DNA from: Saccharothrix sp. ALI-22-I
GTDB taxonomy: Bacteria > Actinomycetota > Actinomycetes > Mycobacteriales > Pseudonocardiaceae
Length of the DNA stretch: 64,000 nt
Direction: 5' to 3'
NCBI RefSeq assembly: GCF_001984175.1
Contig: NZ_MTQP01000043.1
Location: forward strand, 1 to 64,000
Below, in pieces: positions 8,786-17,893 of this stretch. How positions within the stretch are numbered: the stretch's first letter is position 1; the number at the start of each line of letters is the position of its first letter. Made by a program: the position numbers and the translations under genes. The notes below the pieces were generated by a model that was not told the DNA's origin, did no database searches, and saw only the letters and a list, made by a program, of their open reading frames with translations.

Positions 8786-9238
8786 ATGACGCTGCCCATG
8801 CAGATCGACTTGAACGAGGCAACCGGCATCACCGCGATGACGGTCGACATCCCCGTCGACGCCAGCGCGGCCTTCGTGTGGGATGTCGTGCGCGACATCT
8901 ACGCACCGCACAAGCGGCTCATCCCCGGAGCAGCGGTCGCCGTCGACCAGGCGCCGGACGCCAGGATCGTGACCTTCGCCGACGGGATGAAGGCCACCGA
9001 ACGCATCGTCGAACTCGACGACGACGCCCGGCGGCTCGTCTACCAGGCGACCGAAGGCGCTCCCCTGACCCACCACCTGGGCACGCAGGTCGTGCGCGAG
9101 GACGACACGGGTGTGTACCTCGTCTGGACCACCGAGTTCGCCCCGGCTTCGTTGCAAGACTGGGCCACCAGCCTCATGAATGAACTCGCTGAGCTCATGA
9201 AGAAGACCATCGACGCGGCCTACGCCAGCCAGCTGTGA
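8786..9238 (+). CDS. SRPBCC-fold protein (polyketide cyclase/START-like)
   Basis: 150 residues. The pattern MTVDIPVDASAAFVWDVVRD near the N-terminus, the central beta strands and the long C-terminal helix (MNELAELMKKTIDAAYA) are typical of small SRPBCC lipid- or ligand-binding proteins. ATG 8786 is chosen because GGAAAGAGAAG precedes it. Last gene of the SDR operon, followed at once by a strong hairpin. It may bind the compound handled by the two reductases. Confidence 0.75.
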   Translation: MTLPMQIDLNEATGITAMTVDIPVDASAAFVWDVVRDIYAPHKRLIPGAAVAVDQAPDARIVTFADGMKATERIVELDDDARRLVYQATEGAPLTHHLGTQVVREDDTGVYLVWTTEFAPASLQDWATSLMNELAELMKKTIDAAYASQL

Positions 9239-9246
9239 AGTGTGGG

Positions 9247-9276
9247 CACCGGCCGGCTCAGCCGAGCCGGCCGGTG
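9247..9276 (+). terminator. Rho-independent-type hairpin
   Basis: CACCGGCCGGCT and AGCCGGCCGGTG form a perfect 12-bp stem around a 6-base loop, eight bases after the stop of the SRPBCC gene. There is no clear T run, as is usual in actinomycetes. Confidence 0.8.
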
Positions 9277-9320
9277 CCTGACCATCCACAACGGACTGAT
9301 GTGCGACGAGTACGGCGCGG

Positions 9321-9410
9321 CGGCTCCTCGTCGCCTACCGCACCGGCGATCGGCTGACCGGTGTGCTCGCCGCCGGTCAGCCACCCAAAGCCCTGCGCGC
9401 GCCTGGCGCG
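9321..9410 (+). pseudogene. Fragment resembling a ferredoxin-reductase C-terminal domain
   Basis: One frame reads RLLVAYRTGDRLTGVLAAGQ and then PPKALR. This resembles the end of the reductase C-terminal domain of FAD-dependent ferredoxin reductases. No start or upstream domain accompanies it. A full reductase gene begins 170 bp downstream, so this may be the tail of a deleted relative. Confidence 0.4.
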
Positions 9411-9583
9411 CCCGCGCTCCTCTCGACCCGGTCACGGCGTCCACCAGTGTCTCGACGAGATTCACGCGAAACCCGGTCGCTCTGAACCGAATCCCGGTCG
9501 GCCAGTGCCGGCAACGGCGTCGCCGGGCTCGACTCCGCCTTGCTCTGTCCCAGGGATGTTCACGATGGAAGGAACGCCGAACC

Positions 9584-10826
9584 ATGCCAGAAAACCTGGT
9601 TGTCGTCGGGGCCGGACAGGCCGGCAGTGAACTCGCGACGACGTTGCGCCAGCGCGGCTGGAGCGGCGGCATCACCCTCGTCGGAGACGAGCTGAGCCCG
9701 CCGTACCAGCGCCCGCCACTCTCGAAGGGCTTCCTCCTCGGAAAACTCTCCCGGCAACAGCTTTACCTCAAGCCTGCCGCAACGTACGAACGCTTCAACA
9801 TCGCTCTGCGGCTGGGCACCTGGGTGGAGGCGATCGACCGGGCAGCGAAAGAGCTCGTCGTCAGCGACGGCAGCCGCCTGCCGTACGACAGACTCGTCCT
9901 GGCGACAGGAGGCCGCGCGCGGCGCCTGACCCTGCCGGGCGTGGACATGGACCAGCTCGACAACCTCTTCACGCTGCGCCGGATCGACGACGTCGACGCG
10001 CTGCGTCCGCAGTTCGTCCCGGGCCGCAAGCTCGTCCTCATCGGCGGTGGCTACGTCGGCCTGGAGATCGCCGCGGTGGCCACACAGCTCGGCCTCGACG
10101 TCACCGTCGTCGAGGCGGCTCCGCGGCTGCTGGCGCGCGTGACCCGGGCCGGAGGTGAGCGGCTTCCTCGAGGACGTTCACCGCTCCCACGGTGTCCGCT
10201 TCCGACTCGCTGCCACGGTGACCGACGTGGCCGTGGACGCGTCGGGACGCCGGGTGACCGGCGTGGAGATCTCGGCCTCCGGGGTCGTGGACCGGCTCGA
10301 CGCCGACCTCGTACTCGTCGGGATCGGCATGGAGCCGAACACCGGCCTGGCTTCGGCAGCAGGTCTGGAGGTCGACAACGGCATCGTCGTCGACGAGTTC
10401 GCACGTACGAGCGACGCGGACATCCTCGCCATCGGCGACTGTGCCAACCAGCCCAGCGCCTACGCCGGCAGGCGCATCCGGCTGGAGTCGGCGCCCAATG
10501 CCATCGAGCACGCCAAGGTCGCCGCGGCGACGATCCTCGGCCGGCCACAGGCGTCCACGGCGACGCCGTGGTTCTGGTCGGAACAGTACGACCTGAAGCT
10601 CCAGATGGTGGGCCTGTCAGCCGGCCACGACCGGTGTATCACCCGCGGTGGTACGGGCACGACGTTGTCTGCCTTCTACCTCACCGGCGACAGGGTTGTC
10701 GCCGCCGACGTCATCAGCCGGCCAGCCGACTTCGCCACCGCGCGGCAGCTCGTCACCAGTGGCCGTCCCGTCGACCCCGAGCGACTGGCCGACAGCGAGA
10801 TCCCCCTGGCTCAGGCCGCACTCTGA
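9584..10826 (+). pseudogene. FAD-dependent NAD(P)H:ferredoxin reductase, one frameshift
   Basis: About 413 residues when the frame is repaired. It would pass electrons from NAD(P)H to a ferredoxin, usually for a cytochrome P450 or oxygenase. The N-terminal FAD motif is VVVGAGQAGSELA, the second (NAD) Rossmann motif is LIGGGYVGLEIA, and the conserved ILAIGDCANQ and reductase C-terminal region follow. ATG 9584 has AAGGAA upstream. At about 10143 the sequence GACCCGGG has one C too many. The upstream frame ends in nonsense, and the downstream frame resumes at EVSGFLEDVHRSHG. Otherwise the gene looks intact, so a sequencing error is possible. No ferredoxin or P450 gene is seen nearby. Confidence 0.85.
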
Positions 10827-10996
10827 TCCCGGCAGCACCCACAGGGCGGTGACTGCTCCTGGGCACGCCGAGGCGCCAAAAGGGCCGCCTGTTCCTGAAA
10901 CACACCCACGCAAGAAGGGGCAGTTCCACCATGCCAAGATCACCTCCATCGAGCACGACGGCTCAAGCCGCCCGCGATCGACAGCACCGTCTGGTT

Positions 10997-11671
10997 TCAG
11001 CTCGCGGCGTCTCCCGGGCCGACAATCGCGTCCGGCCAGTTCGCCGGAGTGGTGAGCACCGCGCCGATCTTGATGGTGGGATCGACCGCCTTCATCGCCT
11101 TGGCGTACGCGACGGTCTCCCTGGCGTACCCGGCGGGGCTCTTGTCGGGGTGGTTGTCCGCCTCCCACTCCGCGCCGTAGTGCCCGTTGCCGTAGAGCTC
11201 GTTGCCGATCTCCCAGTACTTCACGCCGTAGCCCTTGGTGATGTTGGCGTGGCGCACCCAGTCGGCAGCCTCCTGCGGCGTGCCGGTGCCGTAGTTCGCG
11301 GTGATGATCGGCTGCGCCTGTGCCCGGCGCACACCGGCCATGAACGTGTCGAAGTCCGTGTTCGGCGCCACGTACCCGCCGGGGGCCGTGTGGTCCTTCC
11401 AGTGGTAGATGTCGCCGTACGAACCGCCGGGATAGCGCATCATCCGCACGCCCGCGTCGCCGAGGAGGCCGGAGACCTCGGTGGTGCCGAGCTGGCTGTC
11501 CCAGATCGCGTGGTTCACGCCGAGCGCTGTGTCCGGCACGGTGGCCAGCCCCGCCTTCGCGTTGACCACGACGGTGGCGTCCGGTGCGCCGGCCGCGGTG
11601 GTCGCCACCGCGGGCAGGCAGGCCGCGACGAGCGCGATCGCCAGGAGGAGCCGGCGGCTTGCCATGCGCAT
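10997..11671 (-). pseudogene. Secreted arabinofuranosidase-like glycosidase, C-terminally truncated
   Basis: 224 residues remain of a protein normally over 450. It starts at MRMASRR with a Sec signal peptide (LLLAIALVAACLPAVATTAA). The start of the barrel (MMRYPGGSYGDIYHWKDH) and an acid/base-type motif (YWEIGNELYGNG) follow, as in secreted alpha-L-arabinofuranosidases. Homology ends after NWPDAIVGPGDA, and a stop follows within a few codons, so the nucleophile half is lost. A CebR-type box lies 22 bp upstream of the start. The deleted part is not found elsewhere in the window. Confidence 0.75.
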
Positions 11672-11692
11672 CACGTCCTCGTCGACGGGATC

Positions 11693-11706
11693 TGGGAGCG
11701 CTCCCA
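11693..11706. promoter_or_regulatory. CebR-type LacI-family operator
   Basis: The 14-bp palindrome TGGGAGCGCTCCCA is the known binding sequence of CebR, the cello-oligosaccharide-responsive repressor of Streptomyces. It sits 22 bp upstream of the truncated secreted glycosidase, where it would block transcription. Confidence 0.8.
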
Positions 11707-11941
11707 GACTCCACGTTCGGCCACTGAGGAGCAAGACGGCGTTCGGAGTAGGTTCCGATGTTTGCGGAATTCGGTGTCGTGATCTTCTTGGGCGAGCTCG
11801 TTCGGCGGTAGGTTGCTCGCGCAAAGGCTGTGTGGCCCGTGGCTTTCTCGTTGTACTTTCGAATTCCTGTCGCTGAAAGCTCGCAGAATTTTCGCCGCCT
11901 CTGTGGGCACACGCGGCTTGCTCTCATCTGACGGAGGATGT

Positions 11942-13488
11942 GTGTTCAGGCGTTTGTTCGTTTCGGCGCTGGTGTCGGCGGTCGCGATGTCGACGCTCAC
12001 CGGCACCGGCGAGTCCGCAGTTCGGCCGTATGCCCCGGCGCTCACCTGGGCCCCGTGCCAGGAAGGCAAACGGGCGAGTGTGCCACCGTGCAGGTGCCCG
12101 TCGACTGGAACAACCCGAAGGGCGAGAAGGTCGGCATCGCCATCGGACGGGTGAAGGCCACCGAGCCACAGCACCGGATCGGCGTGCTGTTCATCGCTCC
12201 CGGCGGTCCCGGGCAGTCCGGGATCGACATCATCACGCTGGGGCGCAACAAGCTGAGCACGGGCGAGCTGAGTAAGCGCTTCGACATCGTCACCTGGGAC
12301 CAGCGCGGTGTCGGCCGCAGCAACGAGGTCAAGTGCAGCGCCGAGTTGCTCGCCCAGTGGCCGGCGAACTACCCGTCCAGCGAGCAGGAGTACCGGGACC
12401 TGCTGGCGTACAACGCCAAACTCGGCGCCGACTGCCGCAAGCACACCGGGCCGGTCTTCGACCACGTGGACACGCTGAGCGCCGTGCGCGATCTGGAGGC
12501 GATCCGCGCCGCGCTCGGTGAGGAGAAGATCAGTCTCCACGGCACGTCCTACGGCACCCAGGTCGGACAGCAGTACGCCGAGCTGTTCCCCCGGCGTCTT
12601 CGTGCCATGGCGCTCGACTCGAACATGGACCACAGCATCACCTCGGCAGGGCGCTACCTCACCACCGCCACGGCGGATCTCGAGGCCACGTTCAACGCCT
12701 TCGCGGACTGGTGCGCCCGCACGGCGAACTGCCCGCTGCACGGACGGGATGTGCGCGCTTACTGGGACGGTCTGCACGCCAAGGCGGAGGCGGGCACGCT
12801 GATCGATCCGGCCGGCGGGAAGGCGATCTCCGCGGGTGCGCTGCGCAATGAACTGTTCCTCGCGATGTACTTCCCGTCGAACAACTGGTACCGCATCGCC
12901 ACCCGGCTGCGCTCCTTCTCGGAAGGCAGCGGCACCGCGACGTCCCCGGTGACCAGGACGGCGGTCACGGACGGGCTGGCGAGCAACTCCAACCAGGCGA
13001 TCTGGTGCGGGGACTGGAAGTGGCGGGTCAACGGGTATCGCGACCTGCGGGCGTACCGGGAACAGGCCGCCGCGATCGCCCCGCACACGAAGCTCATCGG
13101 GTATTGGACCGATGTCACCCAGTGCCTCGGCTGGCCCGGCAAGGTGAACAATCCGCAGCACCGGCTGTCGATCCACAACGCACCGACGATCCTGATCCTG
13201 AAGTCCGCCGCCGACGTCGGGACGCCGTCGGCGTGGAACTTCGCCGCGGCCAGGCAGATCCGCAACTCCGTGCTGCTGAGCTACGACGGTGTCGGTCACG
13301 GCCAGTACTGGCAGAGCGCCTGCATGCAGGCCCACACCGACAGGTACCTGATCGACCTGGTCACGCCCGCGCCCGGCACGCACTGCGCCGCGGTCTACCC
13401 GACGGAGCCGCCGGCGTCCGCCCTTGCCACGGCGTCCGACGCGCCTACGCCTGACACGGCTCCGCGTCTCGTTCACGCGGCCGGCTGA
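11942..13488 (+). pseudogene. Secreted S33 tripeptidyl aminopeptidase-like hydrolase, one frameshift
   Basis: About 515 residues after repair. An alpha/beta hydrolase of the SlpD/SlpE and tripeptidyl aminopeptidase type, which cleaves N-terminal tripeptides outside the cell. GTG 11942 follows GGAGG and opens a signal peptide (FRRLFVSALVSAVAMSTLTG). At about 12070 one base is missing (GGCAAACGGGC), moving the frame from CQEGK to TGECATVQVPVDWNNP. Beyond that come the oxyanion motif GGPGQSG, nucleophile Ser in LHGTSYGTQVG, Asp in LKSAADVGTP and His in DGVGHGQY. All catalytic residues are therefore kept. The one-base lesion could be an error. A strong terminator follows. Confidence 0.85.
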
Positions 13489-13505
13489 CGCCGTAGTCCC
13501 CGTTC

Positions 13506-13553
13506 GGCGCGAGAAGCACGTCGGTGCAGCTGCCCAGACGTGCTTCTCGCGCC
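13506..13553 (+). terminator. Long hairpin terminator
   Basis: A perfect 17-bp stem begins GGCGCGAGAAGCACG, with a 14-base loop, 18 bp after the peptidase stop. Confidence 0.8.
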
Positions 13554-13646
13554 GGGAATCCCGTTTCGCCCACCGCGATGCCGTTGCACGTATTCGCCTT
13601 GCCATGGCAGGCGGAATTGCCGGGCACCACTCGATCGGCGTATGGC

Positions 13647-15139
13647 GGCTCTTCGAAGTTGAGCGGGGTTGGGCGCCGATGACGGCCATCGTGGTCTGAC
13701 CGTTGTCGCGGTCCGGCGGTCTTGCCAGGGGTACCCGCGCAGGGCCCGTGACTGTTGTTGATCATTCCTGTTGTCGAAGCAAGATGATCACAACGGAACA
13801 GCCACGGGCATGGTCAACGATACGACCCGGCTGCTGGGCCTTCACGGTCTGGTCGTCACCGGGGTCGAGGACGGACACGATGGCAGACCGGTCGTGCACC
13901 TGAGCACCGCCGATCAGCGGGCGCGGTCGTGTCCGGGGTGTGAGGTGCCCGCGAGGCGGGTCAAGGGGTGGGTGACGACCGGGCCGAGGGATCTCGCGGT
14001 GGCCGGCAGGCAGGTCACCTTGCGGTGGCGGAAACGTCGCTGGCTGTGTGACCAGCAGGAGTGCGGCAGAAAGACCTTCACCGAAGCGGTGGATCAGGTT
14101 CCGGCGCGGGCTCGGGCTGACCGGGCGTCTGCGTCGCGCGGCGGGTGTGGCGGTGGCCGACGGCGGGCGCACGGTGGTGCAGTCCGCTCGTGATCACGGT
14201 GTGTCCTGGCCGGTGGTGTCGGCGGCGTTCGCCGAACATGCCGCCGCTGTCCTGCCGCGGGAACCCGGGCCGGTGGCTGTGCTGGGAATCGACGAGATCC
14301 GCCGGGGCCGTCCACAGTGGGCCTGGAATGACGAGCACCAGTGCTGGGAGGTCACGGTAGACCGATGGCATGTCGGCTTTGTGGACCTCAAGGGCGGTCA
14401 GGGCCTGCTCGGGCAGGTCGAGGGCCGCACCAGCACAACGGTCAGAGACTGGATCAACCAGCGCGGCGAGGACTGGCGGTCGGGTGTCCGGTTCGTGGCG
14501 ATCGACATGTGCACGATCTTCAAGTCCGCGATCCGCGACGCCTTACCCCGGGCCAGGCTGGTCGTCGACCACTTCCACCTCGTGCAACTGGCCAACCAGG
14601 CCCTGACCGAGGTACGGCGCCGGGTCACCGTCCAGGTCCGGGGCAGACGGGGCCGCAAAGGCAACCGGGAATGGGAGCTGCGCAACCGGCTGACCCGCTC
14701 CGCCGCCCGCATGCACGAGTCCCACCTGGACCCATGATCGACGACCTGCGGGCACTCCCGGCGGAGATCGCAACCCCGATCCTGGCCGCCTGGAACGCCA
14801 AGGAGGACCTGCTCGCGCTGGCCCGCGCTGGCCCGCACTCACCCCGATCGCAGCGTGATCTGGGCCCGGTTGTCCCCGTTCTACGAGCGATGCGCCGATT
14901 CCGGCCTGCCCGAGCTGGAACGTCTGGCCACCACGGTGTCGACCTGGCGGCCCGAGATCCTCGCCTTCATCGACACCGGCATCACCAACGCCGGATCCGA
15001 GGGCACCAACCGCGTCATCAAGACCGTCGCCCGCGACGCCTACGGCTTCCGCAACCCCGTCAACCAACGCCTACGAACCCGATGCGCCACCACCCGACGA
15101 GGACGCGGATGCCTCAACCACGCTTAACTTCGAAGAGCC
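13647..15139 (+). mobile_element. ISL3-family insertion sequence, decayed
   Basis: The terminal inverted repeats GGCTCTTCGAAGTT (13647-13660) and AACTTCGAAGAGCC (15126-15139) have the GGCTCTTCG signature of ISL3 elements and enclose a broken ISL3 transposase. I see no clear 8-bp target duplication, which fits an old insertion. Confidence 0.85.
13810..15126 (+). pseudogene. ISL3-family transposase with several frameshifts
   Basis: Zinc-finger region (SCPGCEVPARRVKGW, then CDQQECGRKTF), DDE-type core (VLGIDEIRRGR, FVAIDMCTIFKSAIRDALP, VVDHFHLVQLAN) and the ISL3 C-terminus (SEGTNRVIKTVARDAYGFRN) are all present, but in different frames. Breaks are an extra G near 14114, a shift near 14732 (after HESHLDP), and an 8-bp duplication of CGCTGGCC near 14825. 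At least three lesions make a real pseudogene likely. Confidence 0.85.
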
Positions 15140-15217
15140 ACAATCACCTGTTGGTCCTTGGGCAGCGTGTCGGCGAGCGTCCTGACCACCCAGATAGCGT
15201 CAACACTCGCCACCCAA

Positions 15218-15250
15218 CGTCATCAGTCACACCGGATGTGACTGATGACG
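15218..15250. promoter_or_regulatory. Perfect 14-bp palindromic hairpin, role unknown
   Basis: CGTCATCAGTCACA and TGTGACTGATGACG flank the loop CCGGA. It sits just right of the ISL3 element and left of a gene tail. Its modest GC and TCA-rich arms suit an operator as well as a terminator. Confidence 0.45.
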
Positions 15251-15251
15251 G

Positions 15252-15379
15252 TATTTGGCGACCGGGATGAAGTCGACCTGCGAGTTCGTCTGCGGTGTCG
15301 ACGCTACTTGGCGAAATTGTCGAACCTACTGGCCGTTTCCGAGCGACTCGACCGGCACATCGACAGCGCGGAGCGCTGA
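15252..15379 (+). pseudogene. C-terminal tail of an unknown gene
   Basis: One frame reads DEVDLRVRLRCRRYLAKLSN then LLAVSERLDRHIDSAER and stops at 15379. The composition looks coding, and a strong hairpin follows. The 5' part is missing, probably removed with the ISL3 insertion. Function not recognised. Confidence 0.35.
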
Positions 15380-15393
15380 CCCCACCCCACTTC

Positions 15394-15432
15394 CGCGAGG
15401 CCCCGCCATCAGCTCGACGGCGGGGCCTCGCG
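15394..15432 (+). terminator. Hairpin terminator
   Basis: CGCGAGGCCCCGCC and GGCGGGGCCTCGCG make a perfect 14-bp stem with an 11-base loop, 15 bp after the gene tail ending at 15379. Confidence 0.75.
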
Positions 15433-15471
15433 GCGTCTTCACCCGCCCCAACCCGAAGGAGAACAGCCATC

Positions 15472-15660
15472 GTGGCTTCCGTACCGACCACCCCGACCAA
15501 AGCTCTCGTGATCCGCGGCGCGATCGTCACCGCGATCACCGGCCTCATCCACACCCTCGTCGTGCTCGGCGTCCTGCCGCTGTCCACGTCCCACACCGGC
15601 GCGCTGGACAGCCGCTCCACACCACGCACCACCGCGCGATGGCCGTCGGTGCGCGCGAAG
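15472..15660 (+). pseudogene. Small membrane protein, probably truncated
   Basis: GTG 15472 has AAGGAG upstream and opens MASVPTTPTKALVIRGAIVT followed by AITGLIHTLVVLGVLPL, a likely transmembrane helix. After about 48 residues the composition changes. The frame then runs through a terminator and antisense to the next gene, so only the first part looks real. The small size and position after a gene tail would fit a holin-like phage protein, but this is speculation. Confidence 0.35.
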
Positions 15661-15690
15661 AGCCCTCCTGACCGGCGGGTCAGGAGGGCT
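15661..15690 (-). terminator. Hairpin terminator
   Basis: AGCCCTCCTGACC and GGTCAGGAGGGCT form a perfect 13-bp stem with loop GGCG. It lies 16 bp beyond the stop of the minus-strand gene at 15707 and could also stop plus-strand transcription. Confidence 0.8.
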
Positions 15691-15706
15691 GTCCGATGCG
15701 CGTCGC

Positions 15707-16177
15707 TCAGCTCCGGTAGGCGTAGCAGGAGCGATCGAGGTTGTCGCGGAACTTCATCCGGTCGCGAGTGTTGGGACCGTACGACCCGTCGACCCCGGCG
15801 CCGATGTACGTCTGCACCGCTTCCAACGCGGCCTCGGTGCGCGGACCGAAGCTGCCGTCCGTGTCGAGGTCGCGGATGAACTCGTCCCGGTACGGCGACG
15901 CCAATCGGAGACCGCCGTAGCACTTGACCATCGTGACCTGGAACTGCACCACGATCTTGTAGTTCGCCACCAGGCCACGGCCGATCAGGCACGTCAGGCT
16001 GTTCCCGCTGCTGGCCGGAACCATGATGACGTTGCTACCGACGTGGTGGGGCACCATCTTCACGCACAGGTCGGTCGCCGCGGACGCCGATCCCCCCGAC
16101 ACGACCATCCCGGTGACGGCCATGAGCACGGCCGCGATACCCGCGCCGAACCGGCGCACCCCTGAACCCTTCTTCAT
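15707..16177 (-). CDS. Secreted protein with a peptidoglycan-binding-like C-terminus
   Basis: 156 residues. Sec signal peptide (MKKGSGVRRFGAGIAAVLMA, cleavage after ASA near 34), then a short domain with Cys residues around residues 38, 63 and 86, then a PG_binding_1-like repeat (DTDGSFGPRTEAALEAVQTY and GVDGSYGPNTRDRMKF), ending in a Cys-containing tail. GGGGGAGG precedes ATG 16177. It is a paralogue of the neighbour at 16201-16671, with the same length and layout. No catalytic domain is present, so it may be a cell-wall-binding or enzyme-inhibiting exoprotein. Exact role unknown. Confidence 0.75.
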   Translation of the reverse strand: MKKGSGVRRFGAGIAAVLMAVTGMVVSGGSASAATDLCVKMVPHHVGSNVIMVPASSGNSLTCLIGRGLVANYKIVVQFQVTMVKCYGGLRLASPYRDEFIRDLDTDGSFGPRTEAALEAVQTYIGAGVDGSYGPNTRDRMKFRDNLDRSCYAYRS

Positions 16178-16200
16178 ACCGATGCCTCCCCCGTTGAAAC

Positions 16201-16671
16201 TCAGTAGCTGTAGCAGTGGACGCGATCCGGCGTCACGAACTTCATCCGGTCACGGGTCTTCGGGCCGTAGATGCCGTCGGGGTCGGTGCCGATGTAGTCC
16301 TGCACGGCCTTCAACGCGGCCTCGGTGCGCGACCCGAAGCTGCCGTCGTAGTCGAGGTCGCCCACCTTCTCGCTCGAGTAGGGCGGCGCCAGGTGCAGGC
16401 TCGGGTAGCACCGGCGCATCGTGAACTGGAACCGGGCCACGACCGTCGCGTTCGCCGCGTAGTCGCGGCCGATCTGGCACGAGGGGCTGCCCTTGGTCGT
16501 CGGCACCCTGATCGTGTGGCCCGACCGCACCATGTCCGTGGTCGTGGTGCACCGGGGCAGCTCCACGGCCGACGCCGGAGCGGAGAACGCGATGGCCGCC
16601 GCTCCCACCATCACGGCGACCAGGCCGAACGCCCTCCCACGCCGGCCCCAGCCGCCGAACAGTTCTCTCAT
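16201..16671 (-). CDS. Secreted peptidoglycan-binding-like protein, paralogue of the neighbour
   Basis: 156 residues from ATG 16671 (GGGGAG upstream). Signal peptide MRELFGGWGRRGRAFGLVAV and following residues to SAPASA, a conserved Cys pattern (LPRCTTTT, PSCQIGRDY, RRCYPSLHL), then DYDGSFGSRTEAALKAVQDY and DGIYGPKTRDRMKF. Its stop lies 23 bp before the start of the 15707-16177 gene, so the two probably form one transcript that arose by tandem duplication. The longer upstream in-frame start at 16749 lacks a ribosome site. Confidence 0.75.
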   Translation of the reverse strand: MRELFGGWGRRGRAFGLVAVMVGAAAIAFSAPASAVELPRCTTTTDMVRSGHTIRVPTTKGSPSCQIGRDYAANATVVARFQFTMRRCYPSLHLAPPYSSEKVGDLDYDGSFGSRTEAALKAVQDYIGTDPDGIYGPKTRDRMKFVTPDRVHCYSY

Positions 16672-16783
16672 GGATCTTCTCCCCCTGAAGTCGGAACAAC
16701 CTGCACCGACTCTAGGGAAACCGCTGCTCAAGCGGTGTCCGGTGAACACCCGACACCGGACGAGGGAGAAGACCGGCCGCGGG

Positions 16784-16953
16784 TCAGGCGCTGACGCGCT
16801 CCACCGTCGCGCCGAGCTTGCGCAGGTTCTCCACGAAGCCCGGGTAGCCGCGCTCGATGTGGAAGATCTCGTACACCTCGGTCGCGCCGTCCGCGCACAG
16901 CCCGGCCAGCACCAACCCCGCGTCCGCGCGGATGTCCGACCAGGCCGAGGGCG
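16784..16953 (-). pseudogene. MurA-like (UDP-GlcNAc enolpyruvyl transferase) C-terminal fragment
   Basis: The reading [20 protein letters not shown] then [20 protein letters not shown] and [12 protein letters not shown] is the last 55 or so residues of MurA-type enzymes. The upstream part is gone, and the sequence switches abruptly near 16955. The next 100 bp hold a plus-strand open stretch of unknown meaning. It is a remnant of a cell-wall gene, possibly related to the D-Ala genes at 37-38.8 kb. Confidence 0.7.
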
Positions 16954-17112
16954 CCATCGCCGACGTCGTCGATCAGCTCGGCACCGCCGTACTGATCATC
17001 TGGCTGGGCGGCGCCGTGATCCCGTCCGGCAACGACACCGACAAGGGCTGACCTCTAACACGGCCCCAGTTGGGATCCCGGCGGCCGGCACAGCCCGAAC
17101 ACGTTGTTCGCC

Positions 17113-17154
17113 GCGGCGATGGTCCAGGGCGGCTTCGCCCTGGACCATCGCCGC
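17113..17154. terminator. 19-bp perfect hairpin
   Basis: Arms of 19 bases (GCGGCGATGGTCCAGGGCG and its complement) around the loop GCTT. It lies immediately before the truncated tniA coding sequence. It could be a terminator carried in by the deletion or part of a transposon end. Confidence 0.6.
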
Positions 17155-17155
17155 T

Positions 17156-17893
17156 CCGGAACTGTTCTACCAACTGCTGCGCGTGCACCACGTCGGGCTG
17201 GGCGATGAGCGCGGGGTGAAGGTCAACGGCCTGTGGTACTCCGGGCCGGGACTGCCCTCCGGGCGGCAGAGGTCGCAGCGAGGTGGCCGGCACAAGGGGA
17301 AATGGGTGGTCCGCAGCGATCCCCGCGACGCGCGCACGGTCTTCTTCCAGGACCCCGATACCCACGACTGGCACACCCTGCGGTGGAACGGACTGCCGCC
17401 GCAGGGCGAGGTTCCCTCCTTCGGCGACGCCCGGGTACGCGACATGCTCGCGGCGGTGCGGGAATCCGGGCTGCGCCCGCGCAGCGACGCGGAGCTGTTG
17501 CCGGTGCTGCTGGAGATACTCGGGGCCCACACGTCGATCGCCGACTGGCCCACCGGCACGGGGAAGAGGCAGCGCGGCGACCAGGCGCGGGACCAGGCCA
17601 GGGGGCAGGCGGCCGCCGCCGACCGGGCCTCGGCCGGTGCCACGACACCCGACACTCCGGGTACCGCACCAGCGCCGGAGCCCCGGGACCCGAGACCACA
17701 GCGGGTCGACGCGCTGGAGGGGGCAGTGGACGACGAGCGGCGTCACCGGCGCCGGCGGGCGTTGGCCCGACGCCCGATCACGCTCCCCGGCCGGCTGGGC
17801 TCCGGAGGCCGCCGCAGCCTGTTCCACCTCACCGGTGACGCCGAAGGGGAAACCGCAAGGGAGACCGGGTCCGATGAGGAGCCGCGTCCATGA
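17156..17893 (+). pseudogene. TniA/TnsB-type transposase, C-terminal fragment
   Basis: About 240 residues with the Mu-type C-terminal barrel (GVKVNGLWYSGPGL, KWVVRSDPRDARTVFFQDPD) and a long charged tail rich in Arg and Gly. The DNA-binding and DDE domains are missing, so transposition from this copy is not possible. Its TGA overlaps the ATG of tniB (ATGA), the usual coupling in tniA-tniB-tniQ modules. The true 5' junction lies near 17155. Confidence 0.75.

Noticed and set aside
7507..8898. 463-residue minus-strand open frame
   Set aside because: Antisense to the SDR and quinone reductase genes, and its composition is not protein-like.
9321..10826. Treating the reductase C-terminal fragment and the full reductase as one gene
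   Set aside because: The fragment precedes the FAD motif of the full gene, which has its own C-terminal domain, so they must be separate.
13445..13646. Minus-strand Cys-containing frame next to the ISL3 end
   Set aside because: It runs through the 17-bp terminator stem of the peptidase gene and lacks a start or homology.
16937..17050. Short plus-strand frame ([17 protein letters not shown]...)
   Set aside because: Overlaps the MurA remnant, has no ribosome site and no family. Possibly the end of a deleted gene but not supportable.
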